A stretch of DNA of 25,958 nt from an uncultured Eubacterium sp. (GCA_910586445.1 CAJUHV010000056.1:1-25958); one strand, 5' to 3'; shown: positions 1 to 8,738, numbered from the stretch's first letter. The notes: generated from the letters alone by a model not told the origin. Numbers and translations are program-made.

Positions 1-2738
1 ATAATCATCGTATTAACATTGGAAATATCTAATCCTGTTTCAATAATTGTCGTAGATACAAGCACATCCACTTCACCGTTGATAAACTGATACATAATAT
101 TTTCCAGCTCGCGCTCTTTCATCTGCCCATGCGCAATCGCTGTCGTAGCGTCCGGCACCAGTCCTTGTATTTTGGCAGCTACATCTTCGATCTGATTGAC
201 GCGGTTATATACATAATATACCTGTCCGCCCCTGGCCAGCTCACGTACGATCGCCTCTCGCACCATTTCTTCATTATATTCCATAACATAGGTCTGGATC
301 GGCACACGGTCTACCGGCGGCTCCTCTAATACGCTCATATCCCGTATGCCGATCAGGCTCATATGCAGCGTCCTCGGGATCGGGGTGGCTGTCAGCGTCA
401 GCACATCTACGTTTGTCTTGAGCTTTTTGATCTTTTCTTTGTGCGTTACGCCGAAACGCTGCTCTTCATCGACAATCAGCAGTCCCAGATCTTTATACTG
501 CACATCCTTGGACAGCACACGGTGCGTACCTACCACAATATCTACCATTCCCTTTTTCAGCCCTTGAATCGTCTTTTTCTGCTCTGCCTGTGTCCGAAAG
601 CGGCACATCAGCCCGACTGTCACCGGAAAATCCTGCATACGCTGCACAAAATTGTTATAGACCTGCTGAGCCAGTATTGTCGTAGGTGCCAGATATACGA
701 CCTGCTTGCTCTCCTGCACCGCCTTAAATGCTGCGCGGATTGCAATCTCAGTCTTACCGTAGCCTACGTCTCCGCAGACCAGGCGGTCCATAATCTTTGT
801 GCTTTCCATATCCTGTTTCGTTGCTTCGATTGCCATCGTCTGGTCTTCTGTTTCCTCAAACGGAAACATCTCTTCAAATTCTTTCTGCCAGATCGTATCC
901 GGGCCGTACACATAGCCTTTCTGATTTTCTCTGGCTGCATACAGCTGTACCAGTTCTCCTGCAATCTCTTTTACGGCAGTACGCACTTTTGTCTTCGTCT
1001 TCTTCCATTCCAGACTGCCGAGCGAATTGAGCTTTGGCTTTTTCGCTTCTGACCCGGCGTATTTTTGAATCAGATCCAGCTGCGTGGCCAGTATATACAG
1101 CGTACCTCCCTTGTCATATTCAATCTTAATATAATCTTTTGTAGTTCCCTCTACCTCTATTTTTTCAATTCCGCGGTATATGCCTAACCCATGATTTTCA
1201 TGCACGACATAATCACCGATACTAAGGTCAGAAAAACTCGCGATCTTCTCTCCGTTCTTTTTCTGCCTGCGCTTTTTCTTCTTTTTCTCTGCACCAAAAA
1301 TATCACTCTCTGATATGACCACAAATTTCAGCATAGGATATTCATATCCACGTTTTACTTTGCCGTACAAAGCCATGACTTCGCCCGGCTTTACAACATG
1401 GTCATAATCTTCTGTATAAAACGCATTCAGCCCCTCATCCGTTAGATCCTGTGCCAGCCGCTGTGCACGCGTTCTAGAACCAGATAATAAAATCACTTTA
1501 TAATTTTTCTTCTTATACTGCTGCAGATCCTTTACAAGCAGCTCAAAGCTGTTATTGTACGGATTGACTGTCCGCGTCTGCATCGGATAGACATGCTCAA
1601 TGGACAGCTGCGGGACCTTCAGCTCCAGTGTAGCCAGCGCTACCGCGTGCATCCGCTCAGTCCGCGCAAAAACCTCCTTTGCACGAAACAGCGCATCCAT
1701 CTGCCCCGGAAGAATATACCCTTTTTCCAGACGCTGCTGCATGCTCTCAACAAATTCCTGCTCGACTGCCGCACTCTGCTCTGCGATACGCACCGGTTCA
1801 TCCAGCGCGATCATTGTATGCTTCGGATCAAAGTAATCCAGCAGAGAAACAGTCCGGTCTGCAAAATACATCAGATACGCATCCAGATTGGCACTGCTGC
1901 GCAATTCTTTTAATTCTTCTACAAATGCGTCAACTGCATTTTTAAGCCTTGCCGCCTCCTGCGTCTTCATATCTCCCCGCATTTTTAAGGTGACAGCTTT
2001 GGTCTCTTCCTCAAGACGCCGTATCCCTTCTCTCAGCCCGTTATCATCCAGCAAAAACTCCGCTGCCGGGTAAATCTGCACCTGCTCCAGATTCTCAATC
2101 GAACGCTGGCTTAATGCCTCAAAACTGCGGATCGAATCGACTTCATCCCCCCACAGTTCGATACGGTAGGGATTTTCTTCCGTCAATACAAAGACATCCA
2201 ATATTCCGCCGCGCACGGCAAACTGCCCCGGAGCTTCTGCCTGATAATTGCGCTCATAGCCCATAATCGTCAGCTCTTTTTGGATCTGTTCCATCTTTAC
2301 GACGCTGCCGATTTCTATTTTTTTTATCATGGACAAAAAGCCGGCTGGCTCTGCCATCCGGTTCATAAGTGCATCAAATGTTGTGACTATTGTACAATTA
2401 CCGCCCCCTGAGAGAAGCTTTAATACCTCAATCCGCTCTTTTTCCAATTCATTGCCGCGGATATCGGACTGATAAAACAAAATATCTTTTGCCGGAAAAT
2501 ACCTGACGTTCCGGTCAAAAAAACGGTATTCTTCACAAAATTCTCTGGCTCTTTGCTCTGTAAACGTAACAATCAGCCGGCTGTAATCCTCTCCGCTCAG
2601 ACAGTGGATCATGTGCAGCTTCTGCGAATCAATACAGCCGGACAGTTCTAAGACGCCGCATTCGGAATCGGAATGAATCCTGGCGTGGATTTCCTTAAAT
2701 TCCGTCATATTTCCAAGCGGCTCCATAAATGCTTTCAT
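1..2738 (-). CDS. mfd: Transcription-repair coupling factor Mfd (3' end beyond the window)
   Basis: Mfd is a DNA translocase that removes RNA polymerase stalled at lesions and recruits the UvrABC excision machinery. About 912 codons are visible; the C-terminus lies beyond position 1. The N-terminal UvrB-like part ends near residue 450. A Lys/Arg-rich stretch then precedes a CarD-like polymerase-interacting domain (GDYVVHENHGLGIY). The RecG-like motor follows, with Walker A GDVGYGKTE near residue 656 and the DEEQRFG box near 757. The window ends in the TGLDISNVNT translocation motif, so only roughly the last 200-250 residues of a usual ~1150-aa protein are missing. The ATG at 2738 has AGGAG seven bases upstream. 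It starts 39 bp after pth and is probably cotranscribed with it, as in other Firmicutes. No frameshift was seen. Confidence 0.96.
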   Translation of the reverse strand, partial: MKAFMEPLGNMTEFKEIHARIHSDSECGVLELSGCIDSQKLHMIHCLSGEDYSRLIVTFTEQRAREFCEEYRFFDRNVRYFPAKDILFYQSDIRGNELEKERIEVLKLLSGGGNCTIVTTFDALMNRMAEPAGFLSMIKKIEIGSVVKMEQIQKELTIMGYERNYQAEAPGQFAVRGGILDVFVLTEENPYRIELWGDEVDSIRSFEALSQRSIENLEQVQIYPAAEFLLDDNGLREGIRRLEEETKAVTLKMRGDMKTQEAARLKNAVDAFVEELKELRSSANLDAYLMYFADRTVSLLDYFDPKHTMIALDEPVRIAEQSAAVEQEFVESMQQRLEKGYILPGQMDALFRAKEVFARTERMHAVALATLELKVPQLSIEHVYPMQTRTVNPYNNSFELLVKDLQQYKKKNYKVILLSGSRTRAQRLAQDLTDEGLNAFYTEDYDHVVKPGEVMALYGKVKRGYEYPMLKFVVISESDIFGAEKKKKKRRQKKNGEKIASFSDLSIGDYVVHENHGLGIYRGIEKIEVEGTTKDYIKIEYDKGGTLYILATQLDLIQKYAGSEAKKPKLNSLGSLEWKKTKTKVRTAVKEIAGELVQLYAARENQKGYVYGPDTIWQKEFEEMFPFEETEDQTMAIEATKQDMESTKIMDRLVCGDVGYGKTEIAIRAAFKAVQESKQVVYLAPTTILAQQVYNNFVQRMQDFPVTVGLMCRFRTQAEQKKTIQGLKKGMVDIVVGTHRVLSKDVQYKDLGLLIVDEEQRFGVTHKEKIKKLKTNVDVLTLTATPIPRTLHMSLIGIRDMSVLEEPPVDRVPIQTYVMEYNEEMVREAIVRELARGGQVYYVYNRVNQIEDVAAKIQGLVPDATTAIAHGQMKERELENIMYQFINGEVDVLVSTTIIETGLDISNVNTMI

Positions 2739-2777
2739 ACAACTGCTCCTATCCATAATTTACAATTCATATTAAAT

Positions 2778-3350
2778 CTACACTTTCTTTTTATTATACA
2801 GATTCATAGCCTGCGCTGCGTCGTCTGATAAAATCAGCTCTGCAGCTGCGACGGCATCCTTGATCGACTCATCAACAGCCCTGCGCTGCTTTTCATCAAA
2901 CCTGCTCAATACATGATCCGCCAGATCCCACTGCTCGGGCTTTTGTCCGACTCCAATCTTGATCCGGGCAAATTCCTGCGTTCCGGCATGTGAAATAATA
3001 CTTTTTATGCCGTTGTGCCCGCCCGCACTGCCTTTGAGCCGGATACGGATATTGCCCGGCTCCAGACTGATATCATCATACATGACGATCATTTGAGAAG
3101 CCGGGTCAAGCTTATAAAAGTTTAAGATCATGCCGACTGCCTCACCGCTGTTGTTCATATATGTCTGCGGTTTTACCAGCATCACACTCTGCCCGGCAAT
3201 ACTGCCTTTTCCGCAGACCGACTTATATTTTATTTCATTCATATTGATATGATATTTTTCTGCCAGGGCATCAACCGCATCAAATCCGACGTTGTGCCTT
3301 GTTTTTTCATATTGTCTGGTCGGATTTCCCAAACCTGCTATAACAAACAT
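2778..3350 (-). CDS. pth: Peptidyl-tRNA hydrolase
   Basis: Pth releases tRNA from prematurely dropped peptidyl-tRNAs in the cytoplasm. The 190-aa product has the family's usual size. It carries the conserved N9 in the GLGNP motif, catalytic H19 in RHNVGF, N66 in the TYMNNSG motif, D92 in the YDD motif and the SAGGHNG segment. The frame stays open upstream to 3428, but that would add a charged 26-residue leader foreign to the family. I chose the ATG at 3350, where the conserved MFVIAGLGNP begins; a GAGGAAG site lies about 11 bases upstream, slightly far. It sits between the GlmU-domain gene (105-bp gap) and mfd (39-bp gap) and probably belongs to one minus-strand operon with them. B. subtilis pth (spoVC) has the same neighbour mfd. 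Confidence 0.95.
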   Translation of the reverse strand: MFVIAGLGNPTRQYEKTRHNVGFDAVDALAEKYHINMNEIKYKSVCGKGSIAGQSVMLVKPQTYMNNSGEAVGMILNFYKLDPASQMIVMYDDISLEPGNIRIRLKGSAGGHNGIKSIISHAGTQEFARIKIGVGQKPEQWDLADHVLSRFDEKQRRAVDESIKDAVAAAELILSDDAAQAMNLYNKKKV

Positions 3351-3455
3351 GATTTTCGTTTCTTCCTCATCTTGATCTTTTTTTCTATTATTTCTTTTTT
3401 CTTGAAACAGCCGCACCCATCCAAACATAATTATTATATCCTTATTTTAATTACC

Positions 3456-4208
3456 TTATTTTCGGCTCTCCTGTCTTTGACGCAGAGCGATCACATACGC
3501 AGCCGCAGCCAGCTGGTCCTGGTCATTGACTCCTGTAATGTCTTCTGAGCTGCCCAGCCTGTATGCGTCCACACGCAGCCCTTTTTCTTTTATAATCTCC
3601 AATGCATCCGGCAGATAATACTCTCCCTGTGAATTATTCGGCCGCAGCCTATCCAGTGCATATTTTAATTCTTTTGTATCAAACAAATACATTCCAGAAT
3701 TAATTTCATGTGATTCCCGCTCGTTGGACGTGGCATCTTTATGTTCAACACTTTTTATAAAGTTTCCGTGCGCGTCACGGATAATGCGCCCGTACCCATC
3801 TGGATCATCAGTCAGTGCAGACAGTACCGTTACTGCATTTTTATGTGCCTCATGGTATTCAGCAAGCCTTTTTAGTGTCTCAGAGGTAATCAGCGGCGTA
3901 TCCCCAAATAATATCATAGTCGTGCCGGCCTCTCCTAAAAACTCCCGCGCGCATTTTACTGCATGGCCGGTTCCCAGCTGTTCCGGCTGCAGTACATACG
4001 ATACATCCTTATGCGCAACACTGCTGCATACGATGTCCTGCTTATATCCGACAACAAGACAGATCTCCTGTGCTCCTGCCCCTCTCGCAGCCTCTATGAC
4101 ATAATCTACCAGACACTTTCCATGAATCTTATGCACGACTTTTGGCAGATCAGATTTCATCCTTGTACCTTTTCCTGCTGCTAATATGACAGCTTTTATA
4201 TTCTGCAT
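3456..4208 (-). CDS. GlmU-type UDP-GlcNAc pyrophosphorylase domain, lacking the acetyltransferase domain
   Basis: The 250-aa protein matches the N-terminal half of GlmU, which makes UDP-GlcNAc from UTP and GlcNAc-1-phosphate for peptidoglycan. Visible motifs are LAAGKGTRMKS followed by LPKVVH at the N-terminus (nucleotide binding), QLGTGHAV, FGDTPLI (metal/nucleotide), NSGMYLFD and GEYYLPDAL. Bifunctional GlmU is about 450-460 aa, with a C-terminal left-handed beta-helix that acetylates GlcN-1-P. Here translation stops right after the pyrophosphorylase fold, and the next 100 bp lead into pth, so there is no room for the second domain. Acetylation would need another enzyme. The ATG at 4208 has a strong GGAGG site seven bases upstream and a good promoter. 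The fold is certain; the exact sugar substrate is inferred from motif and synteny. Confidence 0.88.
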   Translation of the reverse strand: MQNIKAVILAAGKGTRMKSDLPKVVHKIHGKCLVDYVIEAARGAGAQEICLVVGYKQDIVCSSVAHKDVSYVLQPEQLGTGHAVKCAREFLGEAGTTMILFGDTPLITSETLKRLAEYHEAHKNAVTVLSALTDDPDGYGRIIRDAHGNFIKSVEHKDATSNERESHEINSGMYLFDTKELKYALDRLRPNNSQGEYYLPDALEIIKEKGLRVDAYRLGSSEDITGVNDQDQLAAAAYVIALRQRQESRK

Positions 4209-4288
4209 TTTGATTCCTCCCTTTCGGCGGCACTTTCTGTTTCCTTTATACCCATTATTTCTATTATTTTTACTGCAGTGTCTATTGT

Positions 4289-4317
4289 ATTCTAACCTAT
4301 TTTTTTGGATTTGTCAT
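4289..4317 (-). promoter_or_regulatory. Promoter of the glmU-domain/pth/mfd operon
   Basis: On the minus strand ATGACA (4312-4317) and TAGAAT (4289-4294) are separated by exactly 17 bp; each differs from the vegetative consensus by one base. The start codon of the GlmU-domain gene follows about 80 bp downstream. The promoter also overlaps the upstream extension of the divergent M23 reading frame (a TTG at 4305), which argues for the later M23 start. Confidence 0.7.
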
Positions 4318-4433
4318 CTATGGATTTCATTCCTTTTTTGTTCCGCCTCATGTATTTTATACAGGCAATCCCACATAATTTAATACCTGTAAACATATAT
4401 TTTACAAACATTCTTCTGATACTGGTATTGTAT

Positions 4434-5591
4434 ATGAAATCTACCTTTTCCAAACTTATCGTCTCTATAGAACTGATTACCTTGATGGGCCTCGCCGCAC
4501 TTACCTGGTATCAATCGCATAACAGCTCTTCCCTGCTGGGCCTGCTGGATCATTCTGCTGCCAGACAGCCTGCCGCCTCCCGGAATACGGAATCTTCCGA
4601 TTCCGGCAGAGCAGATTTTATTAAATGGGTGGACTTTAATGTGACAAGCGAAGCCATGAATGATGCCTATCAATATGACCTGAAATCACATGACACAGAT
4701 ACGCCGATTGACTGGGTAAGCCTGCTCGCAGTAATGGGCGTCAAGTATGGCGGAGATTTTAAAAATTATAAATCAAGTGATATGTCTGAGGTTGCAGATA
4801 AGATATTAAATAAAGAATCTACTTTAGAAGAAATAACGAAGGATATGAAATATTTTGATTACTATAACGAAGCGTACCAGGCTGTGCTAGGAGGCTTTGT
4901 CGGCGAATATACGATCCTGCCGAACAGTTCAGCTCAGACAAATCCTGATATAACAACAAAAGAAAATGAAGGCGCTGCTAAAACCGCATACGGCTTAAAA
5001 GCTTTTTCACCAATTGCAAAGGGTTTTCCTTATACAGACTACGACGACTTCGGCACTTCCCGCTCATTCGGTTTCCGCAGGCAGCACCTGGGGCATGACA
5101 TGATGGGTCAGATCGGCACTCCGATTATCGCCGTGGAATCCGGCTACGTAGAATGCCTCGGCTGGAACCGTTATGGAGGATGGCGCATCGGCATACGCAG
5201 TTTTGACCAAAAGCGTTATTACTATTATGCCCACCTGCGCCAGAATTTCCCATACAATAAATCACTCAAGGAAGGCAGCGTCGTGACTGCCGGTGATGTA
5301 ATCGGATATATGGGACACACTGGCTACAGTGATAAAGAGAATGTAAATAATATCGACATTATACATCTTCATTTTGGCATGCAGCTGATTTTTGACGAAT
5401 CACAAAAAGACGGAAATGGCGAAATATGGATCAGCTGCTATGAGCTTACACGTTTTTTATCTCAAAACCGATGTGAGGCGGTGAAAGATGAAGCCACTAA
5501 AGAATGGCACCGTATACAAGATCTCATTGACCCGGCTGTAGAAAATTATAAAAAAATATCCAGCAAAAATAAAATCACGAAACAAGAATAA
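4434..5591 (+). CDS. Membrane-anchored M23 (LytM-type) zinc metallopeptidase
   Basis: M23 enzymes cut peptide cross-bridges of peptidoglycan outside the membrane. The 385-aa product starts with one hydrophobic segment (about residues 8-25, signal anchor). A Ser-rich linker and a conserved-looking helical region (residues 85-165) follow, then the M23 domain from about 205. The zinc and catalytic residues appear complete: H218 and D222 in the HxxxD motif, H267 in YAHLR, and H311/H313 in HLHFG. The peptidase should be active. The frame is open back to 4305, but the divergent promoter lies there, so I chose the ATG at 4434 just before the anchor; no strong ribosome binding site was seen, and the start is uncertain. 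It is transcribed against both flanking operons, so it is its own unit. Its precise cell-wall role is unknown. Confidence 0.87.
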   Translation: MKSTFSKLIVSIELITLMGLAALTWYQSHNSSSLLGLLDHSAARQPAASRNTESSDSGRADFIKWVDFNVTSEAMNDAYQYDLKSHDTDTPIDWVSLLAVMGVKYGGDFKNYKSSDMSEVADKILNKESTLEEITKDMKYFDYYNEAYQAVLGGFVGEYTILPNSSAQTNPDITTKENEGAAKTAYGLKAFSPIAKGFPYTDYDDFGTSRSFGFRRQHLGHDMMGQIGTPIIAVESGYVECLGWNRYGGWRIGIRSFDQKRYYYYAHLRQNFPYNKSLKEGSVVTAGDVIGYMGHTGYSDKENVNNIDIIHLHFGMQLIFDESQKDGNGEIWISCYELTRFLSQNRCEAVKDEATKEWHRIQDLIDPAVENYKKISSKNKITKQE

Positions 5592-5635
5592 CTATTTACC
5601 CGCTTACCAGAGCATTTATCTTTTTACAAACAAAA

Positions 5636-5680
5636 AACTACAGCAAGCGGAAGTTTTGGCATATCCAGCTTGCTGCAGTT
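5636..5680. terminator. Bidirectional intrinsic terminator between the M23 gene and spoVG
   Basis: The arms at 5636-5648 and 5668-5680 pair over 13 positions with one mismatch, around a 19-nt loop. Pyrimidine-rich sequence (TTTCTTTC) follows on the plus strand, and GTTTTTTG follows on the minus strand. It sits between two convergent genes, which suits a shared terminator. Confidence 0.75.
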
Positions 5681-5713
5681 TCTTTCGGACAGCTGTTACT
5701 GTCCCAACTGCTT

Positions 5714-6010
5714 TTATTCTGGTTTTATTTCTAATTCTGCCTCATCTTCTGCTGTCATTTCTTTGCGGTATTCATCTAATATAATATTTTGAATACGCTC
5801 TCTTGTCTCGGAATTGATTGGGTGTGCAATATCCCGGAATTCTCCGTCTACTGCTCTCCTGCTCGGCATTGCAATGAACAGGCCCTTCACCCCTTCAATT
5901 ATTTTGATATCATGCACGACAAATTCATCATCGATCGTGATTGATACCACTGCTCTCATCTTGCCTTCTTTTTCTACTTTGCGGACTCGGACATCTGTTA
6001 TACGCATCAT
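5714..6010 (-). CDS. spoVG: Sporulation regulator SpoVG
   Basis: SpoVG is a small nucleic-acid-binding regulator known from sporulation, septation and virulence control in Firmicutes. The 98-aa product has the family's size and its hallmark segments: the N-terminal MRITDVRVRKV strand, the DEFVVHDIKIIEG core, GLFIAMPSRR, and the FRDIAHPINSETR block. An upstream extension to 6049 is open but outside the family. The tandem ATG codons at 6010 and 6007 follow an AAGGGG site at proper spacing, so one of these is the start. The gene begins 59 bp after glgD on the same strand with no terminator between, so it is probably cotranscribed with glgCD. A terminator follows at 5636-5680. Its acidic C-terminal tail is typical of the family. 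Confidence 0.95.
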   Translation of the reverse strand: MMRITDVRVRKVEKEGKMRAVVSITIDDEFVVHDIKIIEGVKGLFIAMPSRRAVDGEFRDIAHPINSETRERIQNIILDEYRKEMTAEDEAELEIKPE

Positions 6011-6069
6011 CTTTCGCCCCTTTCTTTTTTCTCCTCTGAAACACCTCACATTTATTTTATTGCTTATAA

Positions 6070-7191
6070 CTATAACCCATATCGTTCATTGTTGTCTTCG
6101 ACCACTACCTTAACCCCATTGTCTCCACAGTAGTATGTATTTGCCTTTAGAGTCCCTCGACTCTCTACGACACAATTCTCGATATGTGTATTGTCCCCTA
6201 TATAAACTTCATTCAAAATAATTGAATTCTTAATCACACAGTTTTTGCCTACAAATACTTCTTTAAACAATACTGAATTTTCTACCTTACTATTAATAAT
6301 ACAGCCGCTTGAAACTAAGCTGTTGCGCACCTGCGAGCCTACATTATACTTTGCCGGCGGAAGGTCATCCACTTTTGAATATACATGCGGATAATCCCGG
6401 AAAAAGAATTTGCGCACCTCTGGCTTTAAGAAATCCATATTTGTCTTATAATAAGAATCTACAGTAGAGATATTGCTCCAATATCCTTCCAGCTTGTATC
6501 CGTACATGCGCTTTAGATTTTTGTACCGGATCAGTATATCTGTTACAAAATCGTTCCGGCTCTCCTGTGCACAATGCTCTAACAGATCAATCAGCTGTCT
6601 TCTGCGGATTACATATATGCCTGTAGAAATCGTCTTTGAACGGGCAACCATCGGCTTTTCTTCAAATTCTACGATTCTGGAATCTTCATTCATCCTGACA
6701 ACGCCATACCTGCTGACATCCTCGGATACATCCATATCCTTGACAACTACTGTAATATCAGCCTTTTTCTCAATATGGTAGTCCAGAATCTTATTGTAAT
6801 CAACTTTATATACACAATCACCGCTGGTAATGATCACATACGGCTCATGGCAGCGCTTTAAGAAATCAATATTTTGATACATTGCATCAGCCGTACCGCG
6901 GTACCACCAGCTGTTATCTGCTGTCACGGTCGGTGTAAACACATATAACCCGCCTTGTTTTCTGCCAAAATCCCACCACTTGGATGAGCTTAAATGTTCA
7001 TTCAGCGAACGCGCGTTATACTGTGTCAGTACGGCTACAGTCTGTATCTGTGAATTGGTCATATTGCTTAATGCAAAATCAATGCAGCGGAAACTTCCTC
7101 CCACAGGCATTGCAGCAATCGCTCTTTTTTTTGATAATTCCTGCATACGGTTATTATTGCCGCCGGCCAAGATCAATCCTAATGCTTTCAT
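6070..7191 (-). CDS. glgD: ADP-glucose pyrophosphorylase regulatory subunit GlgD
   Basis: GlgD is the non-catalytic partner of GlgC in Firmicutes and tunes the ADP-glucose pyrophosphorylase that commits glucose-1-phosphate to glycogen. The 373-aa protein has a nucleotidyltransferase fold followed by a left-handed beta-helix from about residue 290 (hexapeptide-like repeats such as NCVIKNSIILNEVYIGDN). The signature loop reads LAGGNNNRM where GlgC has LAGGQGSRLG, and SGDCVYKVDY replaces SGDHIYKMDY. This degeneration is what separates GlgD from GlgC. Its ATG overlaps the glgC stop codon (ATGA), indicating translational coupling and equal production of the two subunits. spoVG follows 59 bp later. 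Confidence 0.95.
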   Translation of the reverse strand: MKALGLILAGGNNNRMQELSKKRAIAAMPVGGSFRCIDFALSNMTNSQIQTVAVLTQYNARSLNEHLSSSKWWDFGRKQGGLYVFTPTVTADNSWWYRGTADAMYQNIDFLKRCHEPYVIITSGDCVYKVDYNKILDYHIEKKADITVVVKDMDVSEDVSRYGVVRMNEDSRIVEFEEKPMVARSKTISTGIYVIRRRQLIDLLEHCAQESRNDFVTDILIRYKNLKRMYGYKLEGYWSNISTVDSYYKTNMDFLKPEVRKFFFRDYPHVYSKVDDLPPAKYNVGSQVRNSLVSSGCIINSKVENSVLFKEVFVGKNCVIKNSIILNEVYIGDNTHIENCVVESRGTLKANTYYCGDNGVKVVVEDNNERYGL

Positions 7192-8462
7192 GCTGACTCA
7201 CCCACCTTTATTATAGATTCACCGCTTGCAAGCAGCCCGCCCGGATAATCTTCTGAAGAAGTCACTCCGACTATTGCGGTATTCCTGCCGATCCTGACAT
7301 CTGCAGGTATTACGGAAGCTTCTCCGATTGTCACCAGATCAAACGCATACACCTTTGGATTGTAAGTGCTCGGAGCATATTCTCCTACGCCGACCTGCGT
7401 GCGATCACCGATCTTTGTATTCTCGGCAATAATTCCTTTGTCTATAACCACATTTTCTCCAATCACGACATCTGCCATAATGATCGAATTGCGTACAACC
7501 GAGCCTTTTCCAATTGTAACGCCTGCTCCGACGACAGAACTATACACTTCGCCGTATATCTCGCTGCCTTCACCGATCAGGCTTTTTTCTACAATTGCCT
7601 CTGATGCTATGTACTGTGGCTCAATGATATCACATTTTGTATAAATCTTCCAATACTTTTCGTATAAATTAAATTCTGGAATCAGATCTATCAGCTCCAT
7701 ATTGGCCTCCCAATAAGATCCCAGCGTACCTACATCCTTCCAGTAGCCGTTATATTCATACGCAAACATCCTGGAACCTTTTTCATGCAGGTATGGAATA
7801 ATATGCTTGCCAAAATCGCAGTTGCTCTGATCCTTTAGTACAACCAGCGCTTCTTTTAACACTTTCCAGCTAAATATATAAATTCCCATAGAGGCCATAT
7901 TGCTTCTCGGATGCTCCGGCTTTTCCTCAAACTCCTGTATCCGCTTTCTGTCATCTGTGATCACAATGCCGAACCTGCCTGCTTCTTCGATCGGTACAGG
8001 CATAGCAGCAATTGTGACATCTGCCTGATTCGCTTTATGGAAATCAAGCATTTCCTGATAATCCATTTTATAAATATGGTCCCCTGACAAAATAATCACA
8101 TATTCAGGATGATAATTTTCCATATAATTTAAATTCTGGTAGATAGCATTTGCCGTACCAGTATACCATTCGCTATTATCACTTTTTTCATATGGCGGCA
8201 GTACTGTAACACCGCCGTAGTTTCGGTCCAGATCCCACGGAATGCCTATGCCGATATGGGTATTCAGCCGCAGCGGCTGATACTGTGTCAGCACGCCTAC
8301 CGTATCGATCCCGGAATTGATACAGTTGCTGAGCGGAAAATCAATAATACGATACTTTCCGCCAAATGCTACTGCAGGTTTAGCCACAGTCGAAGTCAGC
8401 GCACCAAGACGGCTCCCTTGTCCTCCTGCCAGCAGCATGGCGATCATTTCTTTACAAACCAC
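7188..8462 (-). CDS. glgC: Glucose-1-phosphate adenylyltransferase GlgC
   Basis: GlgC makes ADP-glucose from ATP and glucose-1-phosphate, the donor for glycogen synthase. The 424-aa protein carries the LAGGQGSRLG nucleotide loop (residues 11-20), the GGKYRIIDFPLSNC block, SGDHIYKMDY with the catalytic aspartate near residue 127, the FEEKP motif and a C-terminal left-handed beta-helix. The frame is open to a GTG at 8471. I prefer the GTG at 8462 because AGAGGTG lies six bases upstream of it, while the 8471 codon overlaps that site. Glycogen (granulose) storage is common in sporulating Clostridia. The promoter just upstream overlaps a perfect palindrome, which suggests control by a repressor. 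Confidence 0.95.
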   Translation of the reverse strand: MVCKEMIAMLLAGGQGSRLGALTSTVAKPAVAFGGKYRIIDFPLSNCINSGIDTVGVLTQYQPLRLNTHIGIGIPWDLDRNYGGVTVLPPYEKSDNSEWYTGTANAIYQNLNYMENYHPEYVIILSGDHIYKMDYQEMLDFHKANQADVTIAAMPVPIEEAGRFGIVITDDRKRIQEFEEKPEHPRSNMASMGIYIFSWKVLKEALVVLKDQSNCDFGKHIIPYLHEKGSRMFAYEYNGYWKDVGTLGSYWEANMELIDLIPEFNLYEKYWKIYTKCDIIEPQYIASEAIVEKSLIGEGSEIYGEVYSSVVGAGVTIGKGSVVRNSIIMADVVIGENVVIDKGIIAENTKIGDRTQVGVGEYAPSTYNPKVYAFDLVTIGEASVIPADVRIGRNTAIVGVTSSEDYPGGLLASGESIIKVGESA

Positions 8463-8504
8463 TTCGCTCACCTCTCGTCTTTTATTCTGTCTTTTTGTAC
8501 AAAT

Positions 8505-8534
8505 AGTATATCATATACTTTTTGAATTGTACAT
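8505..8534 (-). promoter_or_regulatory. glgC promoter overlapping a 15-bp perfect palindrome
   Basis: On the minus strand TGTACA (-35) is followed after 17 bp by TATACT (-10, 8505-8510), about 45 bp upstream of the glgC start. The -10 lies inside the perfect palindrome AGTATAT-C-ATATACT (8505-8519). A symmetrical site over the -10 suits an operator. No regulator can be named. Confidence 0.55.
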
Positions 8535-8652
8535 TATTTTTCACATTTTTTTAGGCGCTTTATGCGATTTTTTGTAGAATTTCACATATTTTCCAGGCAT
8601 TTCAAAGTACAATTGTCTGATGTTTATGCGGCTTTTCTAACAAAGAAATCAT

Positions 8653-8680
8653 TTGCAAAATGAAAGGATATGGTTATAAT
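8653..8680 (+). promoter_or_regulatory. murC promoter
   Basis: TTGCAA (8653-8658) and TATAAT (8675-8680) are separated by 16 bp, with a perfect -10 hexamer. Transcription would start near 8687, only about eight bases before the leader hairpin. Confidence 0.65.
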
Positions 8681-8694
8681 TATATTAGCCACGC

Positions 8695-8738
8695 GGGCAG
8701 CTGCCGGATTACAGTAGGCTGTATCCGGCCTGCTGCCC
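8695..8738 (+). promoter_or_regulatory. GC-rich stem-loop at the 5' end of the murC leader
   Basis: GGGCAGC (8695-8701) pairs with GCTGCCC (8732-8738). After a small internal loop, CCGGATTACAG (8704-8714) pairs with CTGTATCCGG (8719-8728) with one bulged base, closing a TAGG loop. No T-run follows, so this is not an intrinsic terminator. A 5'-terminal mRNA-stabilising hairpin or a regulatory leader is more likely. Confidence 0.6.

Noticed and set aside
363..1052. A 229-codon plus-strand open frame inside mfd
   Set aside because: It is antisense to a clear, conserved Mfd frame, has a Cys/His/Leu-rich unnatural composition and no ribosome binding site.
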